A model generated the notes under the pieces. That model was not told where the DNA came from, made no database searches, and saw only the letters and a program-made list of their open reading frames with translations. A program made the position numbers and the translations under genes. This document shows, in pieces, positions 25,765 through 34,215 of a DNA stretch of 38,005 bases; the first letter of the stretch is position 1; every line of letters starts with the position of its first letter. Location of the stretch: the NCBI GenBank assembly GCA_021775495.1, contig JAJFHT010000145.1, forward strand, positions 1 to 38,005, in the 5' to 3' direction. Origin of the DNA: Hyphomicrobiales bacterium (GTDB taxonomy: Bacteria > Pseudomonadota > Alphaproteobacteria > Rhizobiales > Rhizobiaceae).

Positions 25765-26547
25765 TCACTCGGGCTCAGATTGGTTTGTCGGCATCCCGGC
25801 GATGGTCAACCGCGTTCCGGCGTTTTGCATGGCTTCGGTAATGGCTTTTGGTGATTGACGGTCGGTTATCAATTCATTGAATCCGAGGAAACCGGTGACA
25901 TTGATCAGTCCGCGCCGGCCGAATTTGGTGTGGTCGGTCACCACGATCTTCCGTTCTCCGCAGGATAGCACCATGCGGGCAAATTCGGATTCTTCGAGGT
26001 CGAAATCCATCACGCCCTCGACATTGACAGCGCCGGCAGAAATGACCGAATGCACGACGGCGAAGCGACTGATGAAATCAATCGCCGAATTGCCGAATGC
26101 GGCGCCTGAATCGCTTCTCAGTTCACCTCCGGCCATGTAGACGCGGTTGCCGTTGACCGAGACAAGTGTGTGAGCAATGTCCGAGGAATTGGTAATCACC
26201 GTCAATCGCTGATGCTTCATCAGTTCACGGGCAACGAAACTTGTCGTTGTGCCGGTGTCGAGCATGACGGAATCACCATTACGGATGGTGGAGGCGAGAT
26301 GCCGGGCGATGGCTTTCTTGGCCGTGGCGTTCTCTCGCATCCGGCGTTGAAAGGGAGCCTCCCCAAATTGCCCGGCGAGGCCGACAGCACCGTGTATCTT
26401 GAGCACTGAGCCGTTTTCCGTCAGCGGTTTCATGTCCCGCCGAACCGTTTCCAACGAAACATCGAGCCGTTTTGCCAGGGCGGATATCGTGACGGTCCCT
26501 TCCATGTTCAGGATGCGCAGGATTTCCGTATGGCGTTTGGACAGCAT
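25765..26547 (-). CDS. DeoR/GlpR-family transcriptional regulator
   Basis: A 260-residue DeoR-type regulator with the N-terminal helix-turn-helix KRHTEILRILNMEGTVTISALAKRLDVSLETVRRDMKPL. The sugar-phosphate-isomerase-like sensor domain shows NGDSVMLDTGTTTSFVARELMKHQRLTVITNSSDIAHTLV, VYMAGGELRSDSGAAFGNSA and ERKIVVTDHTKFGRRGLINV. Members usually repress a neighbouring operon and are released by a phosphorylated metabolite. The gene is divergent from the betaine-type transport operon (233 nt gap), the natural target. The gap contains phased CACA-type repeats beside a promoter-like sequence. It is convergent with the hydroxy-acid oxidase. Confidence 0.92.
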   Translation of the reverse strand: MLSKRHTEILRILNMEGTVTISALAKRLDVSLETVRRDMKPLTENGSVLKIHGAVGLAGQFGEAPFQRRMRENATAKKAIARHLASTIRNGDSVMLDTGTTTSFVARELMKHQRLTVITNSSDIAHTLVSVNGNRVYMAGGELRSDSGAAFGNSAIDFISRFAVVHSVISAGAVNVEGVMDFDLEESEFARMVLSCGERKIVVTDHTKFGRRGLINVTGFLGFNELITDRQSPKAITEAMQNAGTRLTIAGMPTNQSEPE

Positions 26548-26609
26548 TGTAGGTGGTTCCGCAGGGTGGCCAGATCTTCAACTAAGTAGGCGACATAGGT
26601 AAAAATATC

Positions 26610-26648
26610 CACAAATTCGGGCATAAAATACACAAATTGCCACATTCG
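26610..26648. promoter_or_regulatory. Helically phased CACA(AA)TT repeats, candidate DeoR-family operator
   Basis: CACAAATT occurs at 26610-26617 and 26631-26638, 21 bp apart (two helix turns), and a shorter relative, CACATTCG, starts at 26641, a further 10 bp on. They lie immediately upstream of a TTGACA box in the gap between the deoR gene and the transport operon. DeoR-family proteins often use such direct repeats. This reading is inferred from position and phasing. Confidence 0.45.
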
Positions 26649-26652
26649 ACGA

Positions 26653-26682
26653 TTGACAGCCCCCAACTTCCCAAGCGTTAAT
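26653..26682 (+). promoter_or_regulatory. Promoter candidate for the transport/flavoenzyme operon
   Basis: A perfect -35 box TTGACA (26653-26658) is followed after 18 nt by GTTAAT (26677-26682), a moderate -10 match. It would start transcription about 90 nt before the binding-protein gene, directly downstream of the phased repeats. Confidence 0.4.
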
Positions 26683-26780
26683 GACTTACGGACAGGGGTG
26701 TCGAGCGATGACCGGCCAAATCCGACCGGCAGGTTGCAAGCATCCCGGGTACCGAAAACAAGGTGCACAGGGAACTCGAT

Positions 26781-27755
26781 ATGAAAGCAATTCACCGCAG
26801 TACAACACGGTTTGTCGCCGGACTTGCAGCATCGGCCATTGCCCTCGCAGCAGGTGCCTTTTCTGCAACAGCACAGGAGTCGACCGACCCCATCAAGCTG
26901 ACACTCCATGACTGGACCGGCCAGTTGATCACCACACAGCTTATGGGCGAGGTGCTGAAAAAGGCCGGCTACAATATTGAATATGTGCAAGCTGACTATC
27001 TTGCCCAGTTCGCCGGACTTCAGACCGGCGACCTGAGTGTGGCAATGGAAATGTGGGAAACCACCGGCCGCGACGCGATGGATGCAGCAACGGCCACCGG
27101 CAAGGTGGAGAACTTCGGCGCGACGGGAATGAAGGCCAAGGAAGAGTGGTGGTATCCGTCCTACATGAAAGAAAAATGCCCGGGCCTGCCCAATTGGAAA
27201 GCACTCAAGGAAGCATCCTGCGCGGAAGCTTTCTCTACGGCCGAAACCGCACCCAAGGGACGATATCTTGGCGGACCGGTGACTTGGGGCGGGTTTGACG
27301 ACGAACGCGCTGAAGCACTCGACCTTCCGTTTGAAGTGATTCATGCCGGAACCGATGCCGCTCTGTTTGCCGAACTTGAAAGTGCCTATCAGCGAAAAGC
27401 GCCTATCCTGCTTTGGATCTATGCACCGCATTGGGCACCAGCCAAATATGAGGGCGAGTGGGTCGAATTCCCGGAATATTCCGCGGATTGCTACAATGAT
27501 CCTGCATGGGGCTCGAACGCGGATATGGCGTATGATTGTGGCAAGCCGTTCGGTGAAATCTGGAAAGTCGGCTGGTCTGGCGTGAAGGACAAGTGGCCAG
27601 GTGCGCACAAAGCCATCAAGGCGTTTACGATCAATAATGACGAAATGGGAGCGATGATCACTTCCGTCGATCTGGACGGCAAGAAAGTGGATGAGGTTGT
27701 GGCTGAATGGATCGGCGCAAATGAAAGCCGCTGGATGAAGTGGATCGCCAAATAG
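26781..27755 (+). CDS. Glycine betaine/proline-type ABC substrate-binding protein
   Basis: A 324-residue periplasmic solute-binding protein of the OpuAC family. A signal peptide ends near FSATAQ. The mature protein begins IKLTLHDWTGQLITTQLMGEVLKKAGYNIEYV, then LSVAMEMWETTGRD, KEEWWYPSYM, LLWIYAPHWAPAKYEGEWVEFP and WSGVKDKWPGA. The several tryptophans are suited to the aromatic cage that holds quaternary amines by cation-pi contacts. Four cysteines in two close pairs may form disulfides. The start at ATG 26781 has AGGGA about 7 nt upstream. It is the first gene of the operon; the substrate is probably betaine, choline or another methylated amine, not defined by sequence. Confidence 0.93.
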   Translation: MKAIHRSTTRFVAGLAASAIALAAGAFSATAQESTDPIKLTLHDWTGQLITTQLMGEVLKKAGYNIEYVQADYLAQFAGLQTGDLSVAMEMWETTGRDAMDAATATGKVENFGATGMKAKEEWWYPSYMKEKCPGLPNWKALKEASCAEAFSTAETAPKGRYLGGPVTWGGFDDERAEALDLPFEVIHAGTDAALFAELESAYQRKAPILLWIYAPHWAPAKYEGEWVEFPEYSADCYNDPAWGSNADMAYDCGKPFGEIWKVGWSGVKDKWPGAHKAIKAFTINNDEMGAMITSVDLDGKKVDEVVAEWIGANESRWMKWIAK

Positions 27756-27762
27756 CGTAAAA

Positions 27763-27829
27763 CGAGAATTCTGAATTGGCCGCCGCAGCACCGCAGTGAA
27801 GCAGCGGCCATTTCAACCCCGAATTCTCG
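27763..27829 (+). promoter_or_regulatory. Large intercistronic stem-loop after the binding-protein gene
   Basis: CGAGAATTC (27763-27771) pairs perfectly with GAATTCTCG (27821-27829). Directly inside, 27772-27783 pairs with 27804-27815 over 12 positions with one mismatch, leaving a 5-nt bulge on the 3' side and a 20-nt loop. It lies between the binding-protein stop and the ATPase start. In other ABC operons such hairpins protect the binding-protein message and lower downstream expression; that role is inferred here. No U-run follows, so full termination is unlikely. Confidence 0.75.
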
Positions 27830-27842
27830 ATCCTCTGAGGCA

Positions 27843-28865
27843 ATGATGTCGTCGCCCGAAGCCAAACTGGTTTGTCGTAATATATGGAAATTGTTCGGGC
27901 ACCGCGCCGCTGAAAAACTCAGCGAAATGGGCGGCAATCCTTCGCTTGAGGATATTTCGGCGGCCGAGCTGGTCAGTGCGGTTCGAAACGTCGACCTGAC
28001 GGTCAATGAGGGCGAAATCTTCGTGATCATGGGCCTTTCCGGATCCGGAAAATCAACTCTGGTTCGCTGCCTTTCAAGGCTGGTGGAGCCGACGGCGGGC
28101 GAGATTCTGTTTCACGGCACCAATCTTCTTGCGGCGACCGAAACAGAGATGATCGAAATTCGCCGGCACAAGATGGGAATGGTCTTTCAGCATTTTGCGT
28201 TGCTGCCGCATATGACCGTCCTGAACAACGTCGCATTCCCGCTGGAAATTCAGGGGATCGGTCGAGACGAACGGGAACACCGTGCCCGGGACATGATCAC
28301 GCTTGTCGGACTTGCAGGGCGGGAGGATTCCTACCCACGCGAATTGTCAGGTGGTCAGCAGCAGCGGGTTGGAATCGCCCGGTCGCTGGCTGTCGAACCG
28401 GAATTATGGTTCCTCGATGAGCCGTTTTCGGCACTTGATCCGCTGATCCGCCGGGAAATGCAGGATGAATTTATCAGGCTTCAGTCGGTTTTGAAGAAAA
28501 CCATCGTGTTCATCACCCATGATTTCGATGAGGCGATACGGCTGGCTGACCGGATCGCGATCATGAAGGACGGGGAGATCGTCCAATCCGGAACGCCGGA
28601 GGACATCGTGCTTAATCCGGCCACCGACTATGTCGAGGAATTCACCCGTGCGGTGCCGCGCGCCAAGGTCGTTCGGGTCGCATCGGTTATGAAACCGGCG
28701 AGCGGAGGGGCTCCGGAAAAGGAAGTGTCCGACCGCTCGACGGTTTCCGATGCAGCAGCGTTGTTCCTCGATGGAGCCGAACGGCTGCGGGTGAACAGCG
28801 CTGATGGCTCCTTAGTCGGCATATTACACAAATCAGATGTTGTCGATCTGATGCTCAGGGGCTGA
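27843..28865 (+). CDS. Glycine betaine/proline-type ABC transporter ATP-binding protein
   Basis: A 340-residue ABC ATPase of the ProV/OpuAA type on the cytoplasmic side of the membrane. Residues 20-45 are the ProV-typical leader before the core. The core has Walker A GLSGSGKST (64-72), the Q-loop in MVFQHFALLPHMTV, the signature LSGGQQQR (168-175), Walker B WFLDEP (D192, E193) and the H-loop histidine H226 in FITHDFDEA. The C-terminal 60 residues (SDRSTVSDAAALFLDGAERLRVNSADGSLVGILHKSDVVDLML) look like one degenerate CBS unit, shorter than the pair in E. coli ProV. It is 2 nt upstream of the permease. Confidence 0.94.
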   Translation: MMSSPEAKLVCRNIWKLFGHRAAEKLSEMGGNPSLEDISAAELVSAVRNVDLTVNEGEIFVIMGLSGSGKSTLVRCLSRLVEPTAGEILFHGTNLLAATETEMIEIRRHKMGMVFQHFALLPHMTVLNNVAFPLEIQGIGRDEREHRARDMITLVGLAGREDSYPRELSGGQQQRVGIARSLAVEPELWFLDEPFSALDPLIRREMQDEFIRLQSVLKKTIVFITHDFDEAIRLADRIAIMKDGEIVQSGTPEDIVLNPATDYVEEFTRAVPRAKVVRVASVMKPASGGAPEKEVSDRSTVSDAAALFLDGAERLRVNSADGSLVGILHKSDVVDLMLRG

Positions 28866-28867
28866 TC

Positions 28868-30892
28868 ATGTCTGAATTGCCCGATGCCAAAATTCCGACG
28901 CAAGCCCAAGCTGTTTGGCGCAATGGTGCGTTTGGTCTTGGATTGGCCATTATCTGCTTTGTGCTGTTCTCGACCTATGGAAAATCACTCGCACCATGGG
29001 CATTTTCCTTTCCGAAGACTCAGACATTTCCTGTCGCACGCTGGATCAGTCAGTTCACCAAATGGCTGATCAATGACGCCACGTTCGGGCTCTTTACCTT
29101 CACCGATCTGACCCGATTTATCGCTGCGGTTATTGATTTACCCTATCAGATCGCTCTCAGCCTGTTCGCTACCGGTTTCATGTCGGGACCCGGATCGAGC
29201 GCGGTGCAATTGCTGCCTCCGATCTCCTGGATCGCAGTGATCGCGATTGTCGGCCTGATGGGATTTTACATTGGCGGTCGCCGGCTCGCGCTAGTGGTTG
29301 CTTCCTGTTTTGTCTTTATCGCTGTTTTCGGACAGTGGACAAGCGCGATGGTTACATTGGCCTCCATTTTGGTTGCCGTGCCGCTTGGGATTGCCGGCGG
29401 CCTTTTTCTCGGAATAGGAGCCTATCGCTGGAAATGGCTTGAGCGCGCTTTGCTGCCGCTACTCGATCTGATGCAGACCATCCCGGTTTTCGCCTATCTG
29501 GTGCCGATCCTTTTTCTGTTCGGGTTTGGCGCGACGGCGGCGGTTGTCGCCACTTTGATCTACGCCATGCCGCCAATGACACGGGTGACCATGCTTGCCT
29601 TGCAACGCGTCATGCCGGAGGTGCGTGATCTCGGCAACATGATCGGATGTACGCGTCGCCAGATGATGTGGCGCGTGCTTTTACCTTCGGCGAAGGAAAG
29701 CCTGATGGTCGGTGTGAACCAGGTGATCATGCTGTCGTTGAACATGGTGATCATCGCATCGATGATCGGCGCCGGAGGCCTCGGGTTTGATGTGCTGGCA
29801 GCCTTGCGGCGACTGGATTTCGGGGCGGGGCTGGAAGCCGGCCTGGCCATCGTGGCGCTGGCGATTGCTCTCGATCGTTTGAGTCAGGCCTTTGCCGGCA
29901 GTTCTGCCGCGACGGGAAACCGGTCATCACGCGGCCTCATTGCCCGCCATCCATATTTGGCGGCTTCGTTTTTGGTCGTGATTGTTTCCGGATTTCTTGG
30001 ATTGGCTTTCCCGGCGGTACAGTCCTATCCGGAGATGTTGCAGATATCGACCGGTACATTCTGGTCGCAGGTCGTCAAATGGATAAACGTCAATTTCTTC
30101 GACGCCCTTGAGGCGTTCAAGAACACGCTGCTCCTCAACATACTCATACCGTTCAAGCGACTGCTTCTCGGCCTGCCGTGGGCTGGGGTGGTGGTATTCC
30201 TTGCGATATCGGGTTGGTTGTTGCGCGGTCCGAAGCTGGCATTGCTCACCGGGGCGCTGAGCTTTTTGATCGCTGCAACCGGGCAGTGGGAAAAGGCGAT
30301 GATTACGGTCTACCTCTGCGGAATTTCGGTGCTGTTCGCCGCACTTATCGGCATCCCGATTGCCATTATGGCAGCTGAACGGGATCGATTGTGGGGGTGG
30401 GTGCGCCTTGCCATCGATACACTGCAGACGCTGCCATCCTTCGTCTACCTCATGCCTGCGGTGATGTTGTTTCGGGTTGGCGATTTCACCGCGATGATCG
30501 CCGTGGTGGCCTATTCAGTTGCGCCGGCCATTCGCTACACCGTTCTCGGTATTCAAGGGGTTGATCCGCGCCTGGTTGAGGCAGGCCGGGCAATGGGCTG
30601 TACGAACCTGCAACTGTTGACCCGCATCAAGCTGAAATTGGCGCTCCCGGAAGTATTGCTGGGTCTGAACCAGACGATCATGTTCGCGCTGTCGATGCTG
30701 GTGATTACCGCGCTTGTCGGGACCCGCGACCTTGGACAGGAGGTCTATATCGCCCTGACCAAGGCGGATCCCGGGCGGGGGCTTGTGGCAGGTCTGGCGG
30801 TGGCTTTCATAGCGATCATCGCGGACCGGCTGATTTCGGCCGGCGCTTTCAGGGCGCGCGCACGGCTTGGCTTGCAGGAGGGAGCACAGTGA
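28868..30892 (+). CDS. Fused double permease of the betaine-type ABC transporter
   Basis: A 674-residue inner-membrane permease that is two ProW/OpuAB-like units in one chain. Unit one (about 1-345) carries the ATPase-contacting EAA loop EVRDLGNMIGCTRRQMMWRVLLP. Unit two (about 350-674) carries LVEAGRAMGCTNLQLLTRIKLKLALP. Each unit has the MQTIPVFAYLVPILFLFG or LQTLPSFVYLMPAVMLFR segment and a VNQVIMLSLNMVIIASMIG or LNQTIMFALSMLVITALVG helix just after its EAA loop. A standard transporter uses two copies of a roughly 280-350 residue subunit, so this fusion builds the whole channel. Its stop overlaps the GTG start of the next gene (GTGA). Confidence 0.92.
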   Translation: MSELPDAKIPTQAQAVWRNGAFGLGLAIICFVLFSTYGKSLAPWAFSFPKTQTFPVARWISQFTKWLINDATFGLFTFTDLTRFIAAVIDLPYQIALSLFATGFMSGPGSSAVQLLPPISWIAVIAIVGLMGFYIGGRRLALVVASCFVFIAVFGQWTSAMVTLASILVAVPLGIAGGLFLGIGAYRWKWLERALLPLLDLMQTIPVFAYLVPILFLFGFGATAAVVATLIYAMPPMTRVTMLALQRVMPEVRDLGNMIGCTRRQMMWRVLLPSAKESLMVGVNQVIMLSLNMVIIASMIGAGGLGFDVLAALRRLDFGAGLEAGLAIVALAIALDRLSQAFAGSSAATGNRSSRGLIARHPYLAASFLVVIVSGFLGLAFPAVQSYPEMLQISTGTFWSQVVKWINVNFFDALEAFKNTLLLNILIPFKRLLLGLPWAGVVVFLAISGWLLRGPKLALLTGALSFLIAATGQWEKAMITVYLCGISVLFAALIGIPIAIMAAERDRLWGWVRLAIDTLQTLPSFVYLMPAVMLFRVGDFTAMIAVVAYSVAPAIRYTVLGIQGVDPRLVEAGRAMGCTNLQLLTRIKLKLALPEVLLGLNQTIMFALSMLVITALVGTRDLGQEVYIALTKADPGRGLVAGLAVAFIAIIADRLISAGAFRARARLGLQEGAQ

Positions 30893-31776
30893 CCGCAATG
30901 GATAGAATTGCAGAACTGCCTTGCTGGTACGGCGAGATAACCAGCGAGCCGCTGACCGGAGGGCTTTCAAATGAAAGCTGGCTGGTTACAGACACCAACG
31001 GAAAACATGTCGTGCGGTTTGGCAGTGACTACCCGTTTCATCATGTGTTTCGGGATCGCGAAGTCATGGTTGCCAAGGCAGCGCATTCGGCCGGTTTCGC
31101 CCCCGAAGTGGAACACGCCGAACCTGGAATAATGGTTTCGGCCTTCCTTGATGCGCGCACCTGGACACCTGAAGATATGCGCGCCGAGCCAGAGCGCATC
31201 GGCGGTTTGCTGCTGGATTTTCACAATCAGATGCCGGAAGAGATTTCGGGTGCAGGTTTCATGTTCTGGGTATTCCATGTCATCCGCGACTATGCCCGTA
31301 CGCTGGATGCGGGCAACAGCAGACATATGCCGCAGGTGCCCGCTTATCTGGAAACAGCATCAGAGCTTGAAGTTGCGCAAGTTCCGATGCCGATCATATT
31401 CGGCCACAATGACCTGCTTCCCGGAAACATACTCGATGACGGTGAGCGGCTGTGGCTGATCGATTTCGAATATGCGGGTTTTTCGACCGGCATGTTCGAT
31501 CTTGCCGGTGCCGCATCCAATGCCGGAATGAATGATGGCGAAGCGCTGCGGCTGCTGTCGAGCTATTTCGGGCATCACCCAGTCAAAGAGCAATTGCGTG
31601 CGTTCGACGCCATGCAATGCGCATCGCTGCTGCGCGAGGCAATGTGGGCAATGGTATCCGAGATCCACCTCAATGCGCCCGGCGTCGACTACGCGGCCTA
31701 CGCGCAGGAAAATCTCGAGCAGCTGACAATCTCTCTCGATCACTATCATTCAAAGCACGGAAAGACCGCCTCATGA
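30889..31776 (+). CDS. Choline-kinase-like phosphotransferase (APH family), copy 1
   Basis: A 295-residue cytosolic kinase of the aminoglycoside phosphotransferase / choline kinase fold. It has LTGGLSNESWLV (nucleotide loop), VVRFGSD (strand with the ATP-binding region), the catalytic loop FGHNDLLPGN (H173, D175, N180) and the metal-binding IDFEYAG (D192). LicA-type choline kinases and ethanolamine kinases share these motifs. The start is GTG at 30889, overlapping the permease stop, with GGAGGGA just upstream. Position between a betaine-type transporter and dimethylglycine dehydrogenase-like enzymes suggests phosphorylation of an imported amino-alcohol, but the substrate is not shown. It overlaps the next gene by 4 nt. 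Confidence 0.86.
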   Translation: MTAMDRIAELPCWYGEITSEPLTGGLSNESWLVTDTNGKHVVRFGSDYPFHHVFRDREVMVAKAAHSAGFAPEVEHAEPGIMVSAFLDARTWTPEDMRAEPERIGGLLLDFHNQMPEEISGAGFMFWVFHVIRDYARTLDAGNSRHMPQVPAYLETASELEVAQVPMPIIFGHNDLLPGNILDDGERLWLIDFEYAGFSTGMFDLAGAASNAGMNDGEALRLLSSYFGHHPVKEQLRAFDAMQCASLLREAMWAMVSEIHLNAPGVDYAAYAQENLEQLTISLDHYHSKHGKTAS

Positions 31777-34211
31777 CCCTTCCCGAACGCGCCGAGATCG
31801 TTGTTATCGGCGGCGGCATAATCGGTTGTTCGACTGCCTATCACCTGGCGCGTGATCACAAGGCAGATGTTGTGCTTCTGGAGCAGGGAAAACTGACATC
31901 CGGCTCCACCTGGCACGCTGCCGGCCTCGTCGGTCAGTTGCGCTCCTCCGCCTCGATCACACGGGTGCTGAAATATTCGGTCGATCTTTACAAACAGCTC
32001 AAATCGGAAACCGGCCTGGAGACGGGCTGGAAAATGTCCGGATGCCTGCGTCTTGCCACCAATCAGGATCGCTGGACGGAATATCGCCGACTGGCGACGA
32101 CGGCACGCAGTTTTGGCATGGAGATGCACCTGCTTTCACCGGAGGAAGTGAAGGCGATGTGGCCGCTGATGGATGTTGCCGATCTGGTTGGAGCAAGCTG
32201 GTTGCCGACCGACGGGCAGGCGAGCCCTTCCGACATCACCCAATCGCTTGCCAAGGGCGCGCGCATGCATGGTGCAAAACTGCACGAGGGGGTTGAGGTC
32301 ACAGGATTTGATCTCACTGGTGGCAGAATAACCGCCGTGCGGACCAGCAAGGGCAATATTGCCTGCGAAAAGGTCGTCAATTGCGCCGGTCAATGGGCGC
32401 GCCAGGTTGGTGCCATGGCCGGCATCAATGTGCCGCTTCAGCCGGTTAAACATCAATACATCATTACCGAGACCATTCCGGGTCTTGCGACGGATGCGCC
32501 GACAATCCGCGATCCGGACAGACGGACTTATTTCAAGGAGGAAGTCGGCGGATTGGTGATGGGGGGCTACGAGCCGAACCCGCAGGCCTGGACCATGGAT
32601 GACGTTCCCAGTGAATGGGAATTCCGGTTGTTTGATGATGATTTCGACCATTTCGAACAGCATATGGAACAGGCCATGGCCCGTATTCCTGCGCTGGCGG
32701 ATGCCGGCGTCAAGCAGATGATCAACGGTCCGGAGAGTTTCACGCCGGACGGCAATTTTATCATGGGCGCTGCTCCGGAATGTTCCAATATGTTTGTTGG
32801 AGCGGGCTTCAATGCCTTCGGAATAGCGGCAGGTGGCGGTGCCGGCTGGGTGCTGGCGGAATGGGTGGCGTCCGGGGAGGCACCGCTTGATCTGTGGGTT
32901 GTTGATATTCGGCGGTTTTCCAACCTGCACAGGGACCGGCAATGGGTCTGCGACCGGACGCTGGAGGCGTATGGCAAACATTACACGATCGGTTTTCCGC
33001 ACGAGGAATATGAAAGCGGCCGCCCCAGTATTGTTTCGCCGCTTTTTGAACGGCTGAAATCGCACCGCGCGGTCTTCGGATCAAAGCTCGGATGGGAGCG
33101 ACCGAACTGGTTTGCGCCGGAAGGAATGGAGGCACGGGACGTATACTCCATGGGCCGCCAGAACTGGTTTGGTCCCGTGGGTAATGAGCACCGGCATGTT
33201 CGTGAAAAAGTTGGCGTGTTCGACCAATCCTCCTTCGCCAAATATGAGCTGACGGGCGCTGATGCGTCGAAGGCGCTTGACTGGATCTGCGCCAATGATG
33301 TGACCAAGCCGACCGGCAGGCTCACATATTCCCAGCTTTTAAACAGCCGCGGCGGCATTGAAGCGGATCTGACAGTTGCCCGGATTTCCGAGGACAAATT
33401 CTATATCGTTACCGGCACCGGCTATCGCACTCACGATCAGGCGTGGATTGCAGATCATCTGCCCGAGGGGGATCTCGTTCTGACCGATATCACCGAGGAT
33501 TGGGGTACATTGTCCCTGATGGGACCGCTGGCACGCGAGGTACTGTCAAAGGTGACCGACGCAGACGTCAGCAATTCCGGCTTCCCGTTTGGGCATGTGA
33601 AAGAAATCAATATTGCCGGTCACATGGTTCGTGCATTGCGTGTCACCTATGTTGGTGAACTCGGCTGGGAACTGCATGTTCCGATTGGTGCGACCGGCAG
33701 CGTTTTTGACGCGTTGATGACTGCAGGCGCGGAACAGGACATCCGACCGGTTGGCTATCGCGCCATAGAGAGCCTGCGGCTGGAGAAGGGCTATCGTGCC
33801 TGGGCCTCCGACATAACGCCGAATGATACGCCATTCGAGGCCGGCCTGGGCTGGGCTGTGAAAATGCGGAAGAATACATCCTTCATGGGGCGTCCGTCAC
33901 TTGAAGCGGTTTCCGGTCAGCCGCTGACCAAACGCCTTGCTGGTTTCACCGTAGACGATCCCGATGCGGTTTTGCTCGGCCGCGAAACAATCCTGCGAAA
34001 CGGTGAATTTGCCGGGTACCTGACGTCGGGAGGCTACGGATACACCATCGGCAAGGGCATCGGCTACGGATATGTGCGCAACGAAACAGGCGTCAGTGAT
34101 GACTATCTGGCCGCCGGCACCTACGAGCTTGTGGTTGCGAATGAAAACGTGCCGGCACTGATCGGGATGACTGCCTTCTTCGACCCGTCCAATGCACGGA
34201 TCAGGACTTGA
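31773..34211 (+). CDS. Dimethylglycine/sarcosine dehydrogenase-like flavoprotein, copy 1
   Basis: An 812-residue two-part enzyme. Residues about 1-370 are a DAO-type FAD domain with VVIGGGIIGCSTAYHLA and STWHAAGLVGQLR; H48 aligns with the histidine that binds FAD covalently in dimethylglycine dehydrogenase. A central FAO_M region follows. From about residue 470 a GcvT-like folate-binding domain appears: VGVFDQSSFAKYELTG, LNSRGGIEADLTVARI (acidic residue placed as in GcvT), VTYVGELGWELHVP and GYRAIESLRLEKGYRAW. Such enzymes oxidatively remove N-methyl groups and pass formaldehyde to tetrahydrofolate. The ATG at 31773 overlaps the kinase stop. The substrate is unknown; see copy 2. Confidence 0.92.
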   Translation: MTLPERAEIVVIGGGIIGCSTAYHLARDHKADVVLLEQGKLTSGSTWHAAGLVGQLRSSASITRVLKYSVDLYKQLKSETGLETGWKMSGCLRLATNQDRWTEYRRLATTARSFGMEMHLLSPEEVKAMWPLMDVADLVGASWLPTDGQASPSDITQSLAKGARMHGAKLHEGVEVTGFDLTGGRITAVRTSKGNIACEKVVNCAGQWARQVGAMAGINVPLQPVKHQYIITETIPGLATDAPTIRDPDRRTYFKEEVGGLVMGGYEPNPQAWTMDDVPSEWEFRLFDDDFDHFEQHMEQAMARIPALADAGVKQMINGPESFTPDGNFIMGAAPECSNMFVGAGFNAFGIAAGGGAGWVLAEWVASGEAPLDLWVVDIRRFSNLHRDRQWVCDRTLEAYGKHYTIGFPHEEYESGRPSIVSPLFERLKSHRAVFGSKLGWERPNWFAPEGMEARDVYSMGRQNWFGPVGNEHRHVREKVGVFDQSSFAKYELTGADASKALDWICANDVTKPTGRLTYSQLLNSRGGIEADLTVARISEDKFYIVTGTGYRTHDQAWIADHLPEGDLVLTDITEDWGTLSLMGPLAREVLSKVTDADVSNSGFPFGHVKEINIAGHMVRALRVTYVGELGWELHVPIGATGSVFDALMTAGAEQDIRPVGYRAIESLRLEKGYRAWASDITPNDTPFEAGLGWAVKMRKNTSFMGRPSLEAVSGQPLTKRLAGFTVDDPDAVLLGRETILRNGEFAGYLTSGGYGYTIGKGIGYGYVRNETGVSDDYLAAGTYELVVANENVPALIGMTAFFDPSNARIRT

Positions 34212-34215
34212 GCTG

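Noticed and set aside
26735-26752. TTGCAAGC stretch in the transport operon leader as a third LacI-type site
   Set aside because: The second half of the palindrome is missing; only the left arm matches.
26508-27791. 427-codon minus-strand open frame spanning the whole binding-protein gene
   Set aside because: It is antisense to a gene with clear OpuAC homology, its translation is rich in Cys, His and Arg without recognisable motifs, and it overlaps the deoR start. It is a by-product of third-position GC bias.
31617-31772. 52-codon extension upstream of flavoenzyme copy 1
   Set aside because: It lies inside the upstream kinase gene in another frame. ATG 31773 overlapping the kinase stop matches the family N-terminus.
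32136-33065. 309-codon minus-strand open frame inside flavoenzyme copy 1
   Set aside because: It is wholly antisense to conserved FAD-domain sequence and its composition is Arg/His-rich.
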